In this document: positions 23,942-35,080 of the stretch, in pieces
How positions within the stretch are numbered: position 1 is the first letter of the stretch
Layout of the letters: the number at the start of each line of letters is the position of its first letter
Source of the DNA: Luzula sylvatica
Taxonomy: Eukaryota > Streptophyta > Magnoliopsida > Poales > Juncaceae
Assembly: GCA_946800325.1 (NCBI GenBank)
Contig: OX326961.1
Coordinates: 3,140,655-3,204,654, forward strand
Direction: 5' to 3'
DNA: 64,000 bases
The notes under the pieces: generated by a model
Told to the model about the DNA's origin: nothing
Databases searched by the model: none
What the model saw: the letters and a program-made list of their open reading frames with translations, nothing else
Translations under genes and position numbers: made by a program

Positions 23942-25315
23942 ATGCAAAGCAAAAAGATGGTGCTAACTCTTCTCTACTATCTCTCCTTCATACCATTTTC
24001 TCTCTCTGCATTGACAATGGAGGCTTCAGAGAAAGAAACTCTCTTCAAAGTAATGGAGTCCATGTCCTCCGACCGAGACTGGCGTTCGTCCAACCCGGAC
24101 CCATGCGAACCGGGTTCTTCATGGATCGGTATCGAGTGTAAACCTGGACGAGACAACTATCTCCACGTAACTCGTCTCGATTTTGGAGTTCTTCCAAACC
24201 CAACTTGCATGCAGAATGCAACTTTTCCGTCTCTGATTTTCAGTCTGCCATTTCTGCAGTCTCTGTTTTTCTTCGATTGTTTTAGAGAAACTAAAACCGC
24301 ACTCTCTTTTCCTACTCTGAACGAGAGTTCTTCTAATTCTTATACCACATTAAAACAACTTAGTCTCCGATCAAACCCGTCTCTGGCCGGTACGATACCG
24401 TCCGAAGTCTCGTTTTTCAAATCTCTCCAAGTGTTAACTCTTTCGCAAAACCATTTATTTGGTAAAATCCCCGATTCCATTACGAGTTTATCTTCTCTGA
24501 TACACCTCGACCTCAGCTATAACTCTCTGGCCGGTACCGTACCAGCCCAAATTGGCCAACTTTCAAATTTAGCTGGTCTTGATCTCAGTTACAATTCTCT
24601 TTCCGGCTCAATTCCAAAATCCATCGGGAATTTGGGTCAGCTTCAAAAGCTTGATTTAAGCTCGAATAAACTCGCCGGTACCATACCAGAGACGGTGCAA
24701 TATCTCATTAACCTCTCGTTCTTAGCACTGAGTAATAATTTGCTTAGTGGGCCTCTCCCAAATGGGTTTTACAAGCTCCAAAACCTCCAATACTTCATCA
24801 TGGACGATAATCCAATGAATATTCCATTACCAGCTCAAATCGGCAATTTAACTAGATTACAAGAGCTTCGATTAGCAAATTCAAGTTATTCAGGTTCAAT
24901 ACCTTTTACATTCACATGGTTAACAAATCTCTCTACTCTTTGTTTGGAGAACAATAAATTAACTGGAGAAATTCCAGTGGGTTTAAGTGGGCTTGGAAAA
25001 ATGTACCACTTGAATCTTAGTAGAAATATGTTGAATGGAGTGGTACCGTTTAATGCTAATTTTGTGAAGAGAATTGGAAGAAACTTAGATTTGAATGGGA
25101 ATACCGGTTTGTGCATAAACGGGTCCAATGATCAGTATTATCAGAGTGGCCACGTTGGAGTTGGTATCTGTGGATATAATGGTACCGGTACCAGCAATGT
25201 TGAGGATTCTTCAGCAGTGAACATTGTTGGCAGTTCAATTAGGGTTTTGGGTTTTTCTTCTTGTAATTTTGTTGGTATATTGAGTTTTTGGGGCCTGTAT
25301 TGTTATCTAGTTTAA
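23942..25315 (+). CDS. LRR receptor-like protein (RLP29 / PII-2-like)
   Basis: A single-exon gene of 457 aa. The start is either 23942 or the in-frame ATG at 23957; both precede a hydrophobic signal peptide. The N-terminal cap contains DRDWRSSNPDPC and SWIGIEC. About ten plant-type LRRs follow (residues ~130-370), with repeats such as LQVLTLSQNHLFGKIP, LIHLDLSYNSLAGTVP and LQKLDLSSNKLAGTIP. A C-terminal cap and many NxT/NxS glycosylation sites come next, then a hydrophobic tail (last ~25 residues) suited to a GPI signal or membrane anchor. There is no kinase. The family are surface or secreted receptor-like proteins; the ligand is unknown. From memory Arabidopsis RLP29 (At2g42800) is a near neighbour of HVA22f (At2g42820), and both types occur in this window. 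Confidence 0.9.
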   Translation: MQSKKMVLTLLYYLSFIPFSLSALTMEASEKETLFKVMESMSSDRDWRSSNPDPCEPGSSWIGIECKPGRDNYLHVTRLDFGVLPNPTCMQNATFPSLIFSLPFLQSLFFFDCFRETKTALSFPTLNESSSNSYTTLKQLSLRSNPSLAGTIPSEVSFFKSLQVLTLSQNHLFGKIPDSITSLSSLIHLDLSYNSLAGTVPAQIGQLSNLAGLDLSYNSLSGSIPKSIGNLGQLQKLDLSSNKLAGTIPETVQYLINLSFLALSNNLLSGPLPNGFYKLQNLQYFIMDDNPMNIPLPAQIGNLTRLQELRLANSSYSGSIPFTFTWLTNLSTLCLENNKLTGEIPVGLSGLGKMYHLNLSRNMLNGVVPFNANFVKRIGRNLDLNGNTGLCINGSNDQYYQSGHVGVGICGYNGTGTSNVEDSSAVNIVGSSIRVLGFSSCNFVGILSFWGLYCYLV

Positions 25316-25608
25316 TTGTATGAAATTGTGTGTCAAAATTGTTATTTTATTTTTGGTATTTATTATTTGGAAAAATATATTTGTTTCCAAAACTCAAAAC
25401 ATTTTTGATGCTTCAATCGAGAGAGAGAGTGTTTAAATGAATTAATTCAATTAAAGAATTCAATCAATTCATTTAAAAATTTAATTAATTTATTTAAACA
25501 TTATCGATTAACACATTAAAAAATATTTGAGTGAGTTTTTGGAGCCAATTATATAATCCCTTATTATTTTTCATGCGACATGGACGTACTGATCAAAGTC
25601 TGAAACAT
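25316..25608. other. LRR gene 3' flank
   Basis: AT-rich DNA with repeated TTCAATTAA-like words at 25437-25500. No gene is seen. Confidence 0.5.
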
Positions 25609-27007
25609 GGCATGTTTGATTTGAGGGATTTTAGAATACATGAATATATGAAATACATGTATTTGAGAATCCATGTATTTGATCATCCGTATAAGTTGTT
25701 TGATGTGAGGGATTTTGATAACATGTAAACAAAAATCATTTGTTTGTTTTTTTGATTGAAATTCATGATTCACAAATTAGTAACGAAATAAATCATGTAA
25801 TTAAATTAATCCATAACTTCTAATTAATAATTCATGCAAATGACATTATAGAACTTTAATATTTACAATAATAAAATATTAATTAAATATAAAAATAATT
25901 AAATTCAAATTCAACTTCTATAATCACTAACAAAACAATTATCATAAAAAATTCCCACTTCCACACTACCACGAAACAAGATTTGTTTAACACGACTCTA
26001 GTACAAAACAAAACTAATAAATCAAAAATACATGACAACCGATAAATTAACATAAATATAACTTAACGAATTACACAATTTACCCACACGTGCCTCGATA
26101 TATTATTTCTAATTTCGACTCACTCTCGATCTTCATGGCACCGTCCTCTCATCGTTGTTGACCCTCGATATTGAACCTCTTCATTTCGTTGGAGCATAAT
26201 TTGGTCTTTGATCGATACTAAAATATCTAGCCCATTATGATAACCTAAAAATTGGTGCAGAAAATTAACTAGCCACCAATTACCAAGGAAAAAAATGATA
26301 CTCGAAATCAACTAATTTTGATAACCTACATTCCATTCACTCATTTTGATCCTACTGAAATGCATTTTGTTACAACTAATGGTACCTAAATATATGATGA
26401 AAATACAGCAACTAATTCTAATTTCTGATAATTGCTACAGGAAAACAATGGTACTCGAAATCAAAACCTTTGAAAGTATGGACAATTACAAAGAGAGATC
26501 ACAATATAAATGCTCAATTTTACTTTGAATTGGGAGGTCAAAAGCAAGAATTGGTCACTAAAATTGGAAAATAAAAGCAATTTGACTATGAAAACGAAAT
26601 TTAGTTGGATAGATACTTCGCCTCAAGCAGCAGTATGAGGGAGATCGACTTCACAAGGCAGGAGTACGAATGGAAGCTCCAGTTAGCGGTACTCGGTGAA
26701 TCGCTCTAGAGAGAGAGAGAGAGAGAGGTGTGTTCTTGCAACAACCGAGGGTAGAACTTGGCCGGTACAGAAATTTTTTGGCAGAGGGAAATCGACTCAC
26801 TTGTTTTGGGAGACTGAGGAGAGTGGCGAGAGGGAAGAGAGATGAGAGAGCTCCCTGGATAATGAAATACAGATATTTTTGATGTATAACATAATACAGG
26901 GATTTTGAGAGCAAAGTACAATACATGTAGAAATCAAACAAGGGATTTTAGTTGGAATCCGGGATTTGGCACCGTAATCCAGCAAAATCCCTCAAATCAA
27001 ACAAGCC
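25609..27007. mobile_element. TIR DNA element, ~1.4 kb, non-autonomous
   Basis: The first 24 bp (starting GGCATGTTTGATTTGAGGGA) and the reverse complement of the last 24 bp (starting GGCTTGTTTGATTTGAGGGA) differ at one position. CAT flanks both sides (25606-25608 and 27008-27010), a possible 3-bp target duplication as in PIF/Harbinger or CACTA types. Internally there is a GA microsatellite near 26710-26728 and no transposase-like frame. Confidence 0.7.
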
Positions 27008-27519
27008 CATAGTGGAATCGAGTTCCATCAAATCAGCTCGTGATCCGATTAGATTCGTGGGTACACTTTTGTTTTTATTTCTTTGCTATGAATATGATTA
27101 ATGATATCATTGATATGAGTAGAAAGAGTTTAGTGGGAGCTCTGACAAAGAGAAATTGCTAATGTAAGCAAAGAAAATATTCCTTAGAATAAAAAAGCCA
27201 TGATGCATGGACAATAAAAATAGATTCAGAGAAACAGAAGTTTAGCTCTGATTAGGAACTGAGTTCATTAATAAAGTGGGAGCAGGGTGTGCACGCACGG
27301 GTGGGTGGGTGGGTGGGTCATGGATGGATGGACTCGTGGGTGGTGGGTGGGTGTGTAGGGCCATTGTCTGTCTCAAGTCTCAACTCAACTCAACTCAAAG
27401 TTGGCAAATTTTGGAGAGGAGATGAATTATTCAAAGTTTGGATGTGACTTGTGCATGCTCATTTAATTTTGAATTATCTCGAATTAAAAATATTGAGGCC
27501 CAACAGAGGAAATTTTTTT
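27008..27519. other. Intergenic spacer with a G-rich block
   Basis: No gene. 27299-27317 is a run of five GGG tracts (listed separately), with further GGGT/GGAT words to 27357. Confidence 0.5.
27299..27317 (+). other. Potential G-quadruplex
   Basis: Five GGG tracts separated by single T residues form a textbook intramolecular G4 motif. It lies in intergenic DNA with no gene immediately downstream. Confidence 0.6.
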
Positions 27520-27802
27520 GGCCCCTTCGGCAAGCGGTGGAACAGAAGAACAGAAGAATAGAGGAATATTAATTAAACTATTTTATTCCAAAGTCGTTCG
27601 ACAAAACTAATGAAATAAGAACAGAAGAATAGAGGAATATTAATTAAACTATTTTATTCCAAAGTCGTTCGGCAAAACTAATGAAATAAGAAAATAGATA
27701 TTGATAATGACCAAAATACCCCTAGTATATTAATAATATTAATAACATCAAATAATAATAATAATAATAATCATGATTATTATTCTTATTCTTATTTTCG
27801 AA

Positions 27803-27834
<32 letters not shown>

Positions 27835-27932
27835 TATTAATATTAGTATTATTATTATTATTATTATAATAATTATTATTATTCTTATTTTTATTATAAT
27901 AATAATATTATTATTATTATTATAATAATTAT

Positions 27933-27982
<50 letters not shown>

Positions 27983-28572
27983 AATTATGTATTATTATTA
28001 TAATAATATTAATTAGTTAAAATAATATTATGTATTATTATAATAATATTAATTATAGTAATATTATTATTATTATTATTATAATAATAGTAATTATTAT
28101 TATTATAATAATAGTAATTATTATTATTATAATAGTAACAATTATTATTATTATAATAATAGTAATTATTATTCTTATTTTTATATTATAATAATCATTA
28201 TTATTATTATCATTATTATTTTTTTAATAATAATAATTATTGTCATAATAATAATAATACTATTATTATTATTATTAATTATAATAATAATAATATTATT
28301 ATTATTATAGTATTAATTATTATTATTATTAATATTATTATTATAATTATTATAATTATTTTTATTTTTATTATAATAATAATAAGGGGTAAAATGGTCC
28401 AACAAAAAGATTATAGGGTGGAATAGATTTATTCCATGTTTTATATGGAATAGATTTAACCCACTATTCTCAATTTTATTCCATGCTATTCCATTCTTGT
28501 TCGGCTGGAATAGAGTGGATTAACTCATTTATTCCTCTATTCCACTGTATTCCACCCTTGCCGAACAGGCCC
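27520..28572. mobile_element. MITE-like element expanded by a TAA/TTA microsatellite
   Basis: The left end reads GGCCCCTTCGGCAAGCGGTGG and the right end, reverse-complemented, reads GGGCCTGTTCGGCAAGGGTG. Similarity continues inward through AGAATAGAGGAATA-type words and a mirrored AAAATACCCC/GGGGTAAAAT pair. A 72-bp segment is tandemly duplicated near the left end (about 27555-27690). TTT lies on both outer sides but T-runs make that weak as a target duplication. The centre (27739-28384) is almost wholly TAA/TTA repeats. Confidence 0.65.
27739..28384. repeat. TAA/TTA trinucleotide microsatellite, ~650 bp
   Basis: Runs of AAT/TAA alternate with runs of ATT/TTA, interrupted by short variants (CTTATTTT, AGTAATT). 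Because both orientations are present, the tract can fold into long AT hairpins. Confidence 0.9.
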
Positions 28573-29423
28573 TTTGTGTTCCGCCCATGAATCAATAAGT
28601 ATTATCTTTTGGACTTAAAAAGGAAATTAAATATCATTCGCATGTAATTCTAATTCAGGATTATGATGACCCGGACTTGTGAATTGTAAAATGTTTTTAA
28701 GGATTTTTTTGTTAAAATCTTTTAAGGAATTTGTTGTTATGCTATACTATGTTATATTAATTATAGCGGAGACTAACTATCAATATGGTCGAGAAAAACA
28801 GAGACTAACTATCAATATAGCATCCCTTCCACTCATTGAGCACAAAGACATTTAGCGCTTCGGTCAGAGCGGAAAAGTACAAGTGGTTGTACATGGTCGA
28901 GAAATATTTCTCAACTGGCTATCAATATCAAGAGCAGAGCGGACGGATCAGTCGAAAGAGTACGACCTCCTTTGATCGAAAGGGTATGATGAAAAGTAGA
29001 AGGTGGTACGAAAGGAGTACGACCTCGTCGAAGAGCTTCCTTCCCAAGAGTCAGAATCAAATTGACGAGAGAAAGTCGAAAGAAGCGAAAAGAATAGCAC
29101 TGTTGAGTAGGGAGTCATCTTGCTAGTGCCTAGACGGAGCAACTTACGGAAAATAGAAGAGAGATGGATTCTCAAGGGATTCCGACATTTTTAGGATTCC
29201 AACATTTTCAGGGGAACCCCCCGATAGACTGCAAGGTATGGCCCAAATCTCTCTACTGATCCCACAAAAGACGTCTAGCGGGCGAAGTGATGTCGGAGGA
29301 TGGGGTCCCTCCCACATACTGCTTTATGCGAGAATCCAATGACTACCAATCATAGCTCAGGGAACTAAATCGGGCAGTAGTCATTGATGCCTCCATGATT
29401 ACCTCACACGACCTTGGTACACT

Positions 29424-29612
29424 CAGGGACGGAACCAGGACGGAATAATAGGGGGGGCCGAAATGATAGGGGGGGCCGAGAACGAGTAATTTAATATAAT
29501 TTTTAACCTATAAATTATAATAACATATATAATTTCTCTATATATACATTCGTGTGTAATTTCATGGGGGGGGGGGGTTTAAGCCTCCACTAGCCCCCTA
29601 GTTCCGTCCTTG
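29424..29612. mobile_element. hAT-type MITE, 189 bp
   Basis: GGTACACT is duplicated at 29416-29423 and 29613-29620. The ends are inverted: CAGGGACGGAACCAGG on the left and CAAGGACGGAACTAGG on the right when reverse-complemented. An 8-bp duplication with CA-starting ends fits hAT. The element is too short to encode anything and carries G-runs near both ends. Confidence 0.85.
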
Positions 29613-29778
29613 GGTACACTCACAAGGATGGCAAATCGAACTAAGGACTGGCCAATACCATTCCAAATGGTTTACTCGAGGGATAGTTGTTACCTTCTCA
29701 AGCTCCTGGTGGATACGGATTGGAGAATTTATCTTGAATACTCGACAGCTCTACACACCAAGAAGGGCTTTGTGTGCT

Positions 29779-29888
29779 ACCCGTGATCCCCGATCATGGG
29801 AGAGGAGAAGACCCGCTATCCTACTTCCTAAAAGACCCTTGATCCCCGACCATGGGAGCGGAGAAGACCCGCTATCCTACTTCCTAAA
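29779..29888. repeat. Tandem duplication, two ~56-bp units
   Basis: A unit beginning TGATCCCCGA(T/C)CATGGGAG and ending CTTCCTAAAAGACC occurs twice in a row with about two differences. Confidence 0.8.
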
Positions 29889-29960
29889 AGACCTAATAAA
29901 ATTACTATCACTATACAAAATCTCAACGGCCCGAGAAGAATCTACTAACCAAACAATATA

Positions 29961-31562
29961 AAAATGAGAATCGAAACGAATGTTCACGTCGAAGTCGGCA
30001 TAAAACTTCGTACGATATCCGGGGATTTTATCCTCATGGTCCAAACACTTACGGAAATTAAAAATTCCTCCTAATTCACTTCTTTCTACGGCTATCGCTA
30101 CACAATAGGCTAAACACGGCGGATGTCCTATAAAAGAAAGGGTTTCCCCACAACACGACATGGGTCCAATATCATAAATTATTCTAGTATATATATCAAG
30201 CTTGAAATAGACTCGAAATGATAAAACAGTAGAAACTCAGTCATAGGCTCACAGCCTCACAGCCTCTTGGGCCTTTCTCCCTTCTCACGTGTTTGTATTT
30301 CTCCCCTTCTATTATCCAATTTCAATGTGAAGATATGCTAGTTATCTCTATGATTCTGTCTCTCCTGATTATTGAGAAATACAATTTGCATAAATCTAAT
30401 ATCCATTTTCTAATTATTCTTCTTATTTCCAATAGAAAATGAAAATATTGTTCTGATCTTTCCTATGAGAAGAAATATAATTTATTGCCTTTCTATTTCT
30501 CTTGATTATTCTTAATATTTAAGTTTTTAATTGTGATTCAGCTAATAGTTGTTATAACTTATTTATATTATTAAGATCCACCCACAACTGATTAGAATTT
30601 AGTAAATCATTTATTGAAGTTTTAATGTGAGGATAATACAATACTTTTCATGGATTTCGAGAAATTATGCAAGAAAAATCTAAAATTTCAGTGCCGAATC
30701 ACTTGAATGTATGTTATTTTTACAAAAAAAAAATTATATCCTTTTCTTTAATTTTCCTGATTCAATGTTTTATTTTAAGTCATAGTTATAATTTTTCAAA
30801 TCCTTGTAATGAAAATACTTCTGGGCGGCTGTTTCAAATTATGATAATATTCAAGGTATTATATGAATAATTTTCATATTATGTTATAAATGAGGGGTCT
30901 ATTTCAAGAAGGGCCTTGGGTCCTCGAGAACCCGAGATTGGCCCTGACATAGATCTTTCAAGGGCCAACCTCTCCTCCAATAGTGGTGGCAAAGAAAGCA
31001 ATCCAAGAAACTCTACAATGGACTAGGGCTTCCAAAAACACACATCTACAAATTAACCAAAAAATCGCAATCCCAAAATCGCACTTTGTCCTGCCCAAAT
31101 ACCAGTGCATGCACTCCCAGACGTGCCTAAATAAGAATATAAGTAGAAAAAAATCAATTCAAAGTGAGTATTCGTGTGTATTCTTCTACGACCTGCGAGT
31201 AAATAGATCGAGTAGAAATCAGTCCCAAATTGACGAATATACTCGAATCCCATGTCGTCGGATTGAGCTGTCATAAACGTTGATCCTTCTTTTCACCAAA
31301 ATAAATTTTGATCCATCTTTCCATCCCGCCTTTAATGAAGAAAATATCATTGTCTAGATTATCCTCAATTTAAACTTCATATTTTATATAATGTAGTTTA
31401 AATTTTGATCAACACTTTATATTTTAACACAAGAAATTTGAATTTACACACAAATTTCTATTTGGTGAGTTCAAAATATTTTATTTTTAAATTAACAGCG
31501 TGTCTCATTTTTTTTTTTCTACGGAAGGAGTATCTCAAATTTTCTCTCTCAAGTTCTTAACT
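29961..31562. other. Intergenic DNA, no supported gene
   Basis: A minus-strand frame at 29877-30161 (94 aa) has no recognised domain. The remainder is AT-rich with no clear repeat that I could delimit. Confidence 0.45.
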
Positions 31563-31646
31563 AAATATCCCTAAAAAAAGTTATCCCTTTCTAATCCACT
31601 TTCTCAAACGGAACCTAAGAGTCAAAACATCATATATAATAATTAA

Positions 31647-31877
31647 GGGGAGTTCTATCATACATCATTTCAAAAGGGTATTTTGGATATTTTAAAGGAT
31701 GTATCATAAATTTTATTATTTGTTCTTTCACGAACCATTTAAATTCCTATTTAGCCTACCATTTATTGATAAATATATTTCAAAGATTATCTTAAATAGT
31801 AATTAATTGATAATTATTCAAATTACCTTTGGAAATGGGTATATCATAAGCAAAAAATGTGTATGATAGAACTCCCC
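31647..31877. mobile_element. Mutator-type MITE, 231 bp, copy 1
   Basis: AATAATTAA is duplicated at 31638-31646 and 31878-31886. The ends are inverted repeats starting GGGGAGTTCTATCATACA. A 9-bp duplication points to Mutator mobilisation. Confidence 0.85.
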
Positions 31878-32120
31878 AATAATTAATAACATCATGCATT
31901 ATGTAATTTCCATATGATATTGTTCATAATATCAATTTCGACTTTAAATTAATCATGTCTTGATAAAATATGATACTTGGCGTTTACTTTCATAAATCAA
32001 ATGGAATTTTTAACTATGAAGTCAATGAAACTTACTTGAAATTAACTTTTCTATGTGCTGGCCACGATTACTTATCAAAGTAACCATTAATCAAATTCCT
32101 ATCACCCGTCACGCTTTACA

Positions 32121-32600
32121 CACTACCACACATCAGTTTATTAGGGACAGGCCGTCCAAATTATCTGTCAAAATAGGGACGGGCCGTCGCAAACTGTCCC
32201 ACCGTCGCAAATAACCGTTTGCGACGGGCCGTCCCAAATTTTGAACCGTTTGAACCCAAAATGTTTCGTTTCCCTCCGCAAACTACAGTGACGGGCCGTC
32301 GCAAACTGTCGCACCGTCGCAAATAAACAACAGCGGCGGGCCGTCGATAATAGGTTGCATATAAGCAACACACCCGTTCTCTCTCCTCTCTCGAAATTCC
32401 TCTCTCGAAATTCCTGCCGCCTCCCCCTTTCCTTCTTTCCCTCTCTTCCCTCTTTCCCCCTCTTTGTTTAGGGTTTAGGGTTTGGCGGTGAGGGTGTGGG
32501 CCGAGATCTGTTGAAGAAAAGGAGCTTCTGCCTTGGATCTCGGTGGAGCATCTTGGTGCTTGGATCTCGTAGTGGAGCCCCTCTCAGCCCCCTCTTACAG
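32121..32600. mobile_element. CACTA-like element end with GACGG subterminal repeats
   Basis: The sequence begins CACTACCACACATC and is followed by at least five GGGCCGTCGCAAA/ACCGTCGCAAA-type repeats in both orientations (32140-32350), the structure of CACTA (En/Spm) subterminal regions. A CT-rich leader, a telobox-like TTTAGGGTTTAGGG (32467) and a possible splice donor at the 32600 end follow. Copy B of the tandem locus lacks this DNA, so it inserted after duplication. No right end or transposase was found. Confidence 0.5.
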
Positions 32601-33092
32601 GTATACGATTTCATCTCTATGTTTACGTTTTTTTAGTTAGAATATGAGTGTTTTTGTCCTTATTTCCTTAGTATTTTGAGTATTTTTAAGTTTTTAAATC
32701 TTATGGTTTTTAGCTTTATCTGATAAAAAAAAGTATAAATATGTTTAGGATGTTAAAGTTACCTATAAAGAATATATAAAACTAAAATGTAATTTATATG
32801 TTTTTTTTTTGTTTGAATATTTAGGAACCAATATTTCTTTATTAATATTCAGAAAAGTTAAGGGCTTTTCAAAAATTCTTCTTAGATTTTAGAATATTGT
32901 TTGATTAGATAGAAAACTTCAACCAGATACCATTTGAGAAATTATACTATAATTTAATTGGAATGTTTATTATCCAATTAATCATTTTTTGAGTTCGCAT
33001 CAAAAATATTGGACAGGTTTGGTGTACACTATATCTAATAATAATATAGTCAAACCATAACCAACATTAATTTTACAATATGTACCGATATA

Positions 33093-33551
33093 GTGGCAAT
33101 ATTTTTTGTACTATACACATGGTTTCGTTCACATGGTCGTCAGAAATTCTATATATATTCAACCCTAATTGTGATCGGAACTCGGGGCCATAATCGGAAT
33201 GATGTTGGGCAATCGCGATACTTTTCGGTCTTTCCCGGCTCTCTTCATACTCTCACTTGTCTTTTTCTCTATATTTCACCAAGTCTCGTTCTGTCCGCTA
33301 CAAATTCCAATCTCGATCCCTGTCAGTTTATACTAGGTACCGTTAACGAGGCTCTAAAGCTTCCTTGTTCAGGATCAGGTGCTATAAATGTTGGCATAGA
33401 TTCTGCTTCGATGCCCATAACTCCTGCAGTGGCTCCCGCGCCTGCACAAGTATCCGGAGCACCTCATCATCCAATACAAGTTCGTAGTGGCTGGCATTCG
33501 TTTGCGAGCTTCGGTACCGTCATCATGGGTATCCTCTTTTATCTTCTTTGA
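33093..33551 (+). pseudogene. Relic of an Ala/Pro-rich, possibly GPI-anchored protein, copy A
   Basis: I do not recognise a family. The 152-aa frame ends in PAVAPAPAQVSG, a His/Pro/Ser linker and HSFASFGTVIMGILFYLL, a hydrophobic C-terminus like a GPI signal. The same ending recurs at 37800-37992 (copy B), where the frame is broken. In another frame, an ATG at 33202 opens a signal-peptide-like stretch (FPALFILSLVFFSIF), so the true gene probably had introns or has frame damage. The upstream part (VNEALKLPCSGSG) could come from a small Cys-rich domain such as a lipid-transfer module, but too little remains. It is treated as a relic. Confidence 0.4.
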
Positions 33552-33753
33552 GCGCATAATTGTCATTCGGATCGGAATCCGCGCGCTTGCTTGTTGTTTT
33601 GCTATAATATTCTCTCTCTTTTTTTCTTATTTTTTTGAAAGAAACTTTGCTTGTTTATCTCTTTTATGTACTTGTTTGTGAATTTATCAAATTTAAGGAG
33701 ATCTCTTTCAATGGTTGGGTCTATTTTAATAATTCTTAGCCAGCATATTTTGA

Positions 33754-33984
33754 GGGGAGTTCTATGATAAATCCATTTTCTTATCATGGACCATTTTTCA
33801 AAAAATATTTTAAGATATTCTAGATATTTATCAATTAATTATACAAAATTTATGTTTTGCATAGCATTAAATTATAAATATACAATTGAATCTTACAAAA
33901 AAAATCATTAGTTAACAAATATTTGAAATATTTTTTTTGAAAATGGGTTCATAATAAGAAAATGGGTCTATCATAGAACTCCCC
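33754..33984. mobile_element. Mutator-type MITE, 231 bp, copy 2
   Basis: ATATTTTGA is duplicated at 33745-33753 and 33985-33993. The termini match copy 1 (GGGGAGTTCTAT and ATAGAACTCCCC), and the length is exactly the same, 231 bp. Confidence 0.88.
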
Positions 33985-35080
33985 ATATTTTGAATACTTT
34001 TTTAATCATTTTTCTTAAATTAATTTAACGTTTGTACAAAAAATCAATTTTAATTGACAAAATAAAAAAAATACAATTAATTAACACATACTACAAATGC
34101 CCTTTTAAAAAACATTATCTTGTTAATATATTGAAATGAAAAATGTTCCTGTGAATTGACAAATTCAAGGGAAGTCATTTTCTTAGGATGATCACTTGAG
34201 CTCTCTAATCTCACCTCTTCTCAGGCACACTTCATCCCTCACATCTCATTCAATGCATATGCTCAGGTCCTAATGAATAAAGTTTGAGAAAAACCAATGA
34301 TTTTCATATCTCATTCAATGCATAACATAATAAACTAAAAATCATGAGTTCAAATTCTTCAATATATGCAAATTCATAATAGAAGAAAGAAAAATGAAAG
34401 AGCTTTGCGATGTTTCCAATGTCTAGGTATGATCATCTCATAAGAGATTGTATGTTAGGGCATTATCATCTCTACGCAAAGATTAAAATTAAGAGAATAA
34501 AATAAAGAAAGATTTTAACACGAAAGTCCGAAACATAATGGAGTCGAGTTCGATCAACCAGTTTAGGGGTAATTTGACGTTTTAACGTGTTTTGTCATCA
34601 GAGTTGGCGAAACAACCTCACGTTTCCCCAACCCAGTTGACGAAAATGTTTTTGCAAAATCAACAACTTTCACGCTGAATGTTATATATACAAAAAAAAT
34701 TGATGTTATATATAAAAAATTCAGACAAATTATTTACAATTTCGATGTGACCGGCGCGATGTGACCGATGCGGGCTATATTTCAGTTTCTAGATATGTAA
34801 TCCTGATTATCTTTTAGGATTCTGTATTCTTAATCTGATTTAATTTTGAATATCCTGAATAAAAAGTATTAGGCCCAAGTAGGAAACGTCTTTGTGTTCA
34901 GGTACAGGAATCACTACTCTTTAGATGACCGAGGTCCGAGACTTATGAATTATAAAATGTATTTAAGAAATTTTTCGTTGTCATATTTTGCACTATTATA
35001 TGATATGATTATGATTATATTTTGTACGAAAATATATCAATTATCAATAATATATGTCAAGTTATTTGTTTTGTTTGTTT

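Larger units (their letters stand above)
28790..29960. other. Organelle-like block, candidate mitochondrial DNA insertion
   Basis: Base composition rises and the word use changes to AAGAGC, TCGAAAG and GAAGCG-rich non-coding sequence that resembles plant mitochondrial intergenic DNA. Open frames such as 28836-29126 have no family features. The block is broken by a hAT MITE (29424-29612) and contains a ~56-bp tandem duplication (29779-29888). This origin is a judgement from style, not from a match. Confidence 0.4.
31563..35080. repeat. Tandem locus copy A (with later insertions)
   Basis: Copy A shares ordered blocks with copy B (37121-38997) and partly copy C (39025-41165): AAAGTTATCCCT then GAGTCAAAACA; a block ending GTGCTGGCCAC; the Ala/Pro coding relic ending GAGCTTCGGT; GTACTTGTTTGT then TTTCAA; GGAGTCGAGTTC and GGGGTAATTTGACGTTTTAA; and ATATGTCAAGT. 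It is longer than the others because of two MITEs and a CACTA-like insertion. Confidence 0.75.

Noticed and set aside
29877..30161. 94-aa minus-strand frame with some resemblance to the post-LRR part of plant resistance proteins
   Set aside because: Similarity is impressionistic, with no NB-ARC or LRR sequence nearby.
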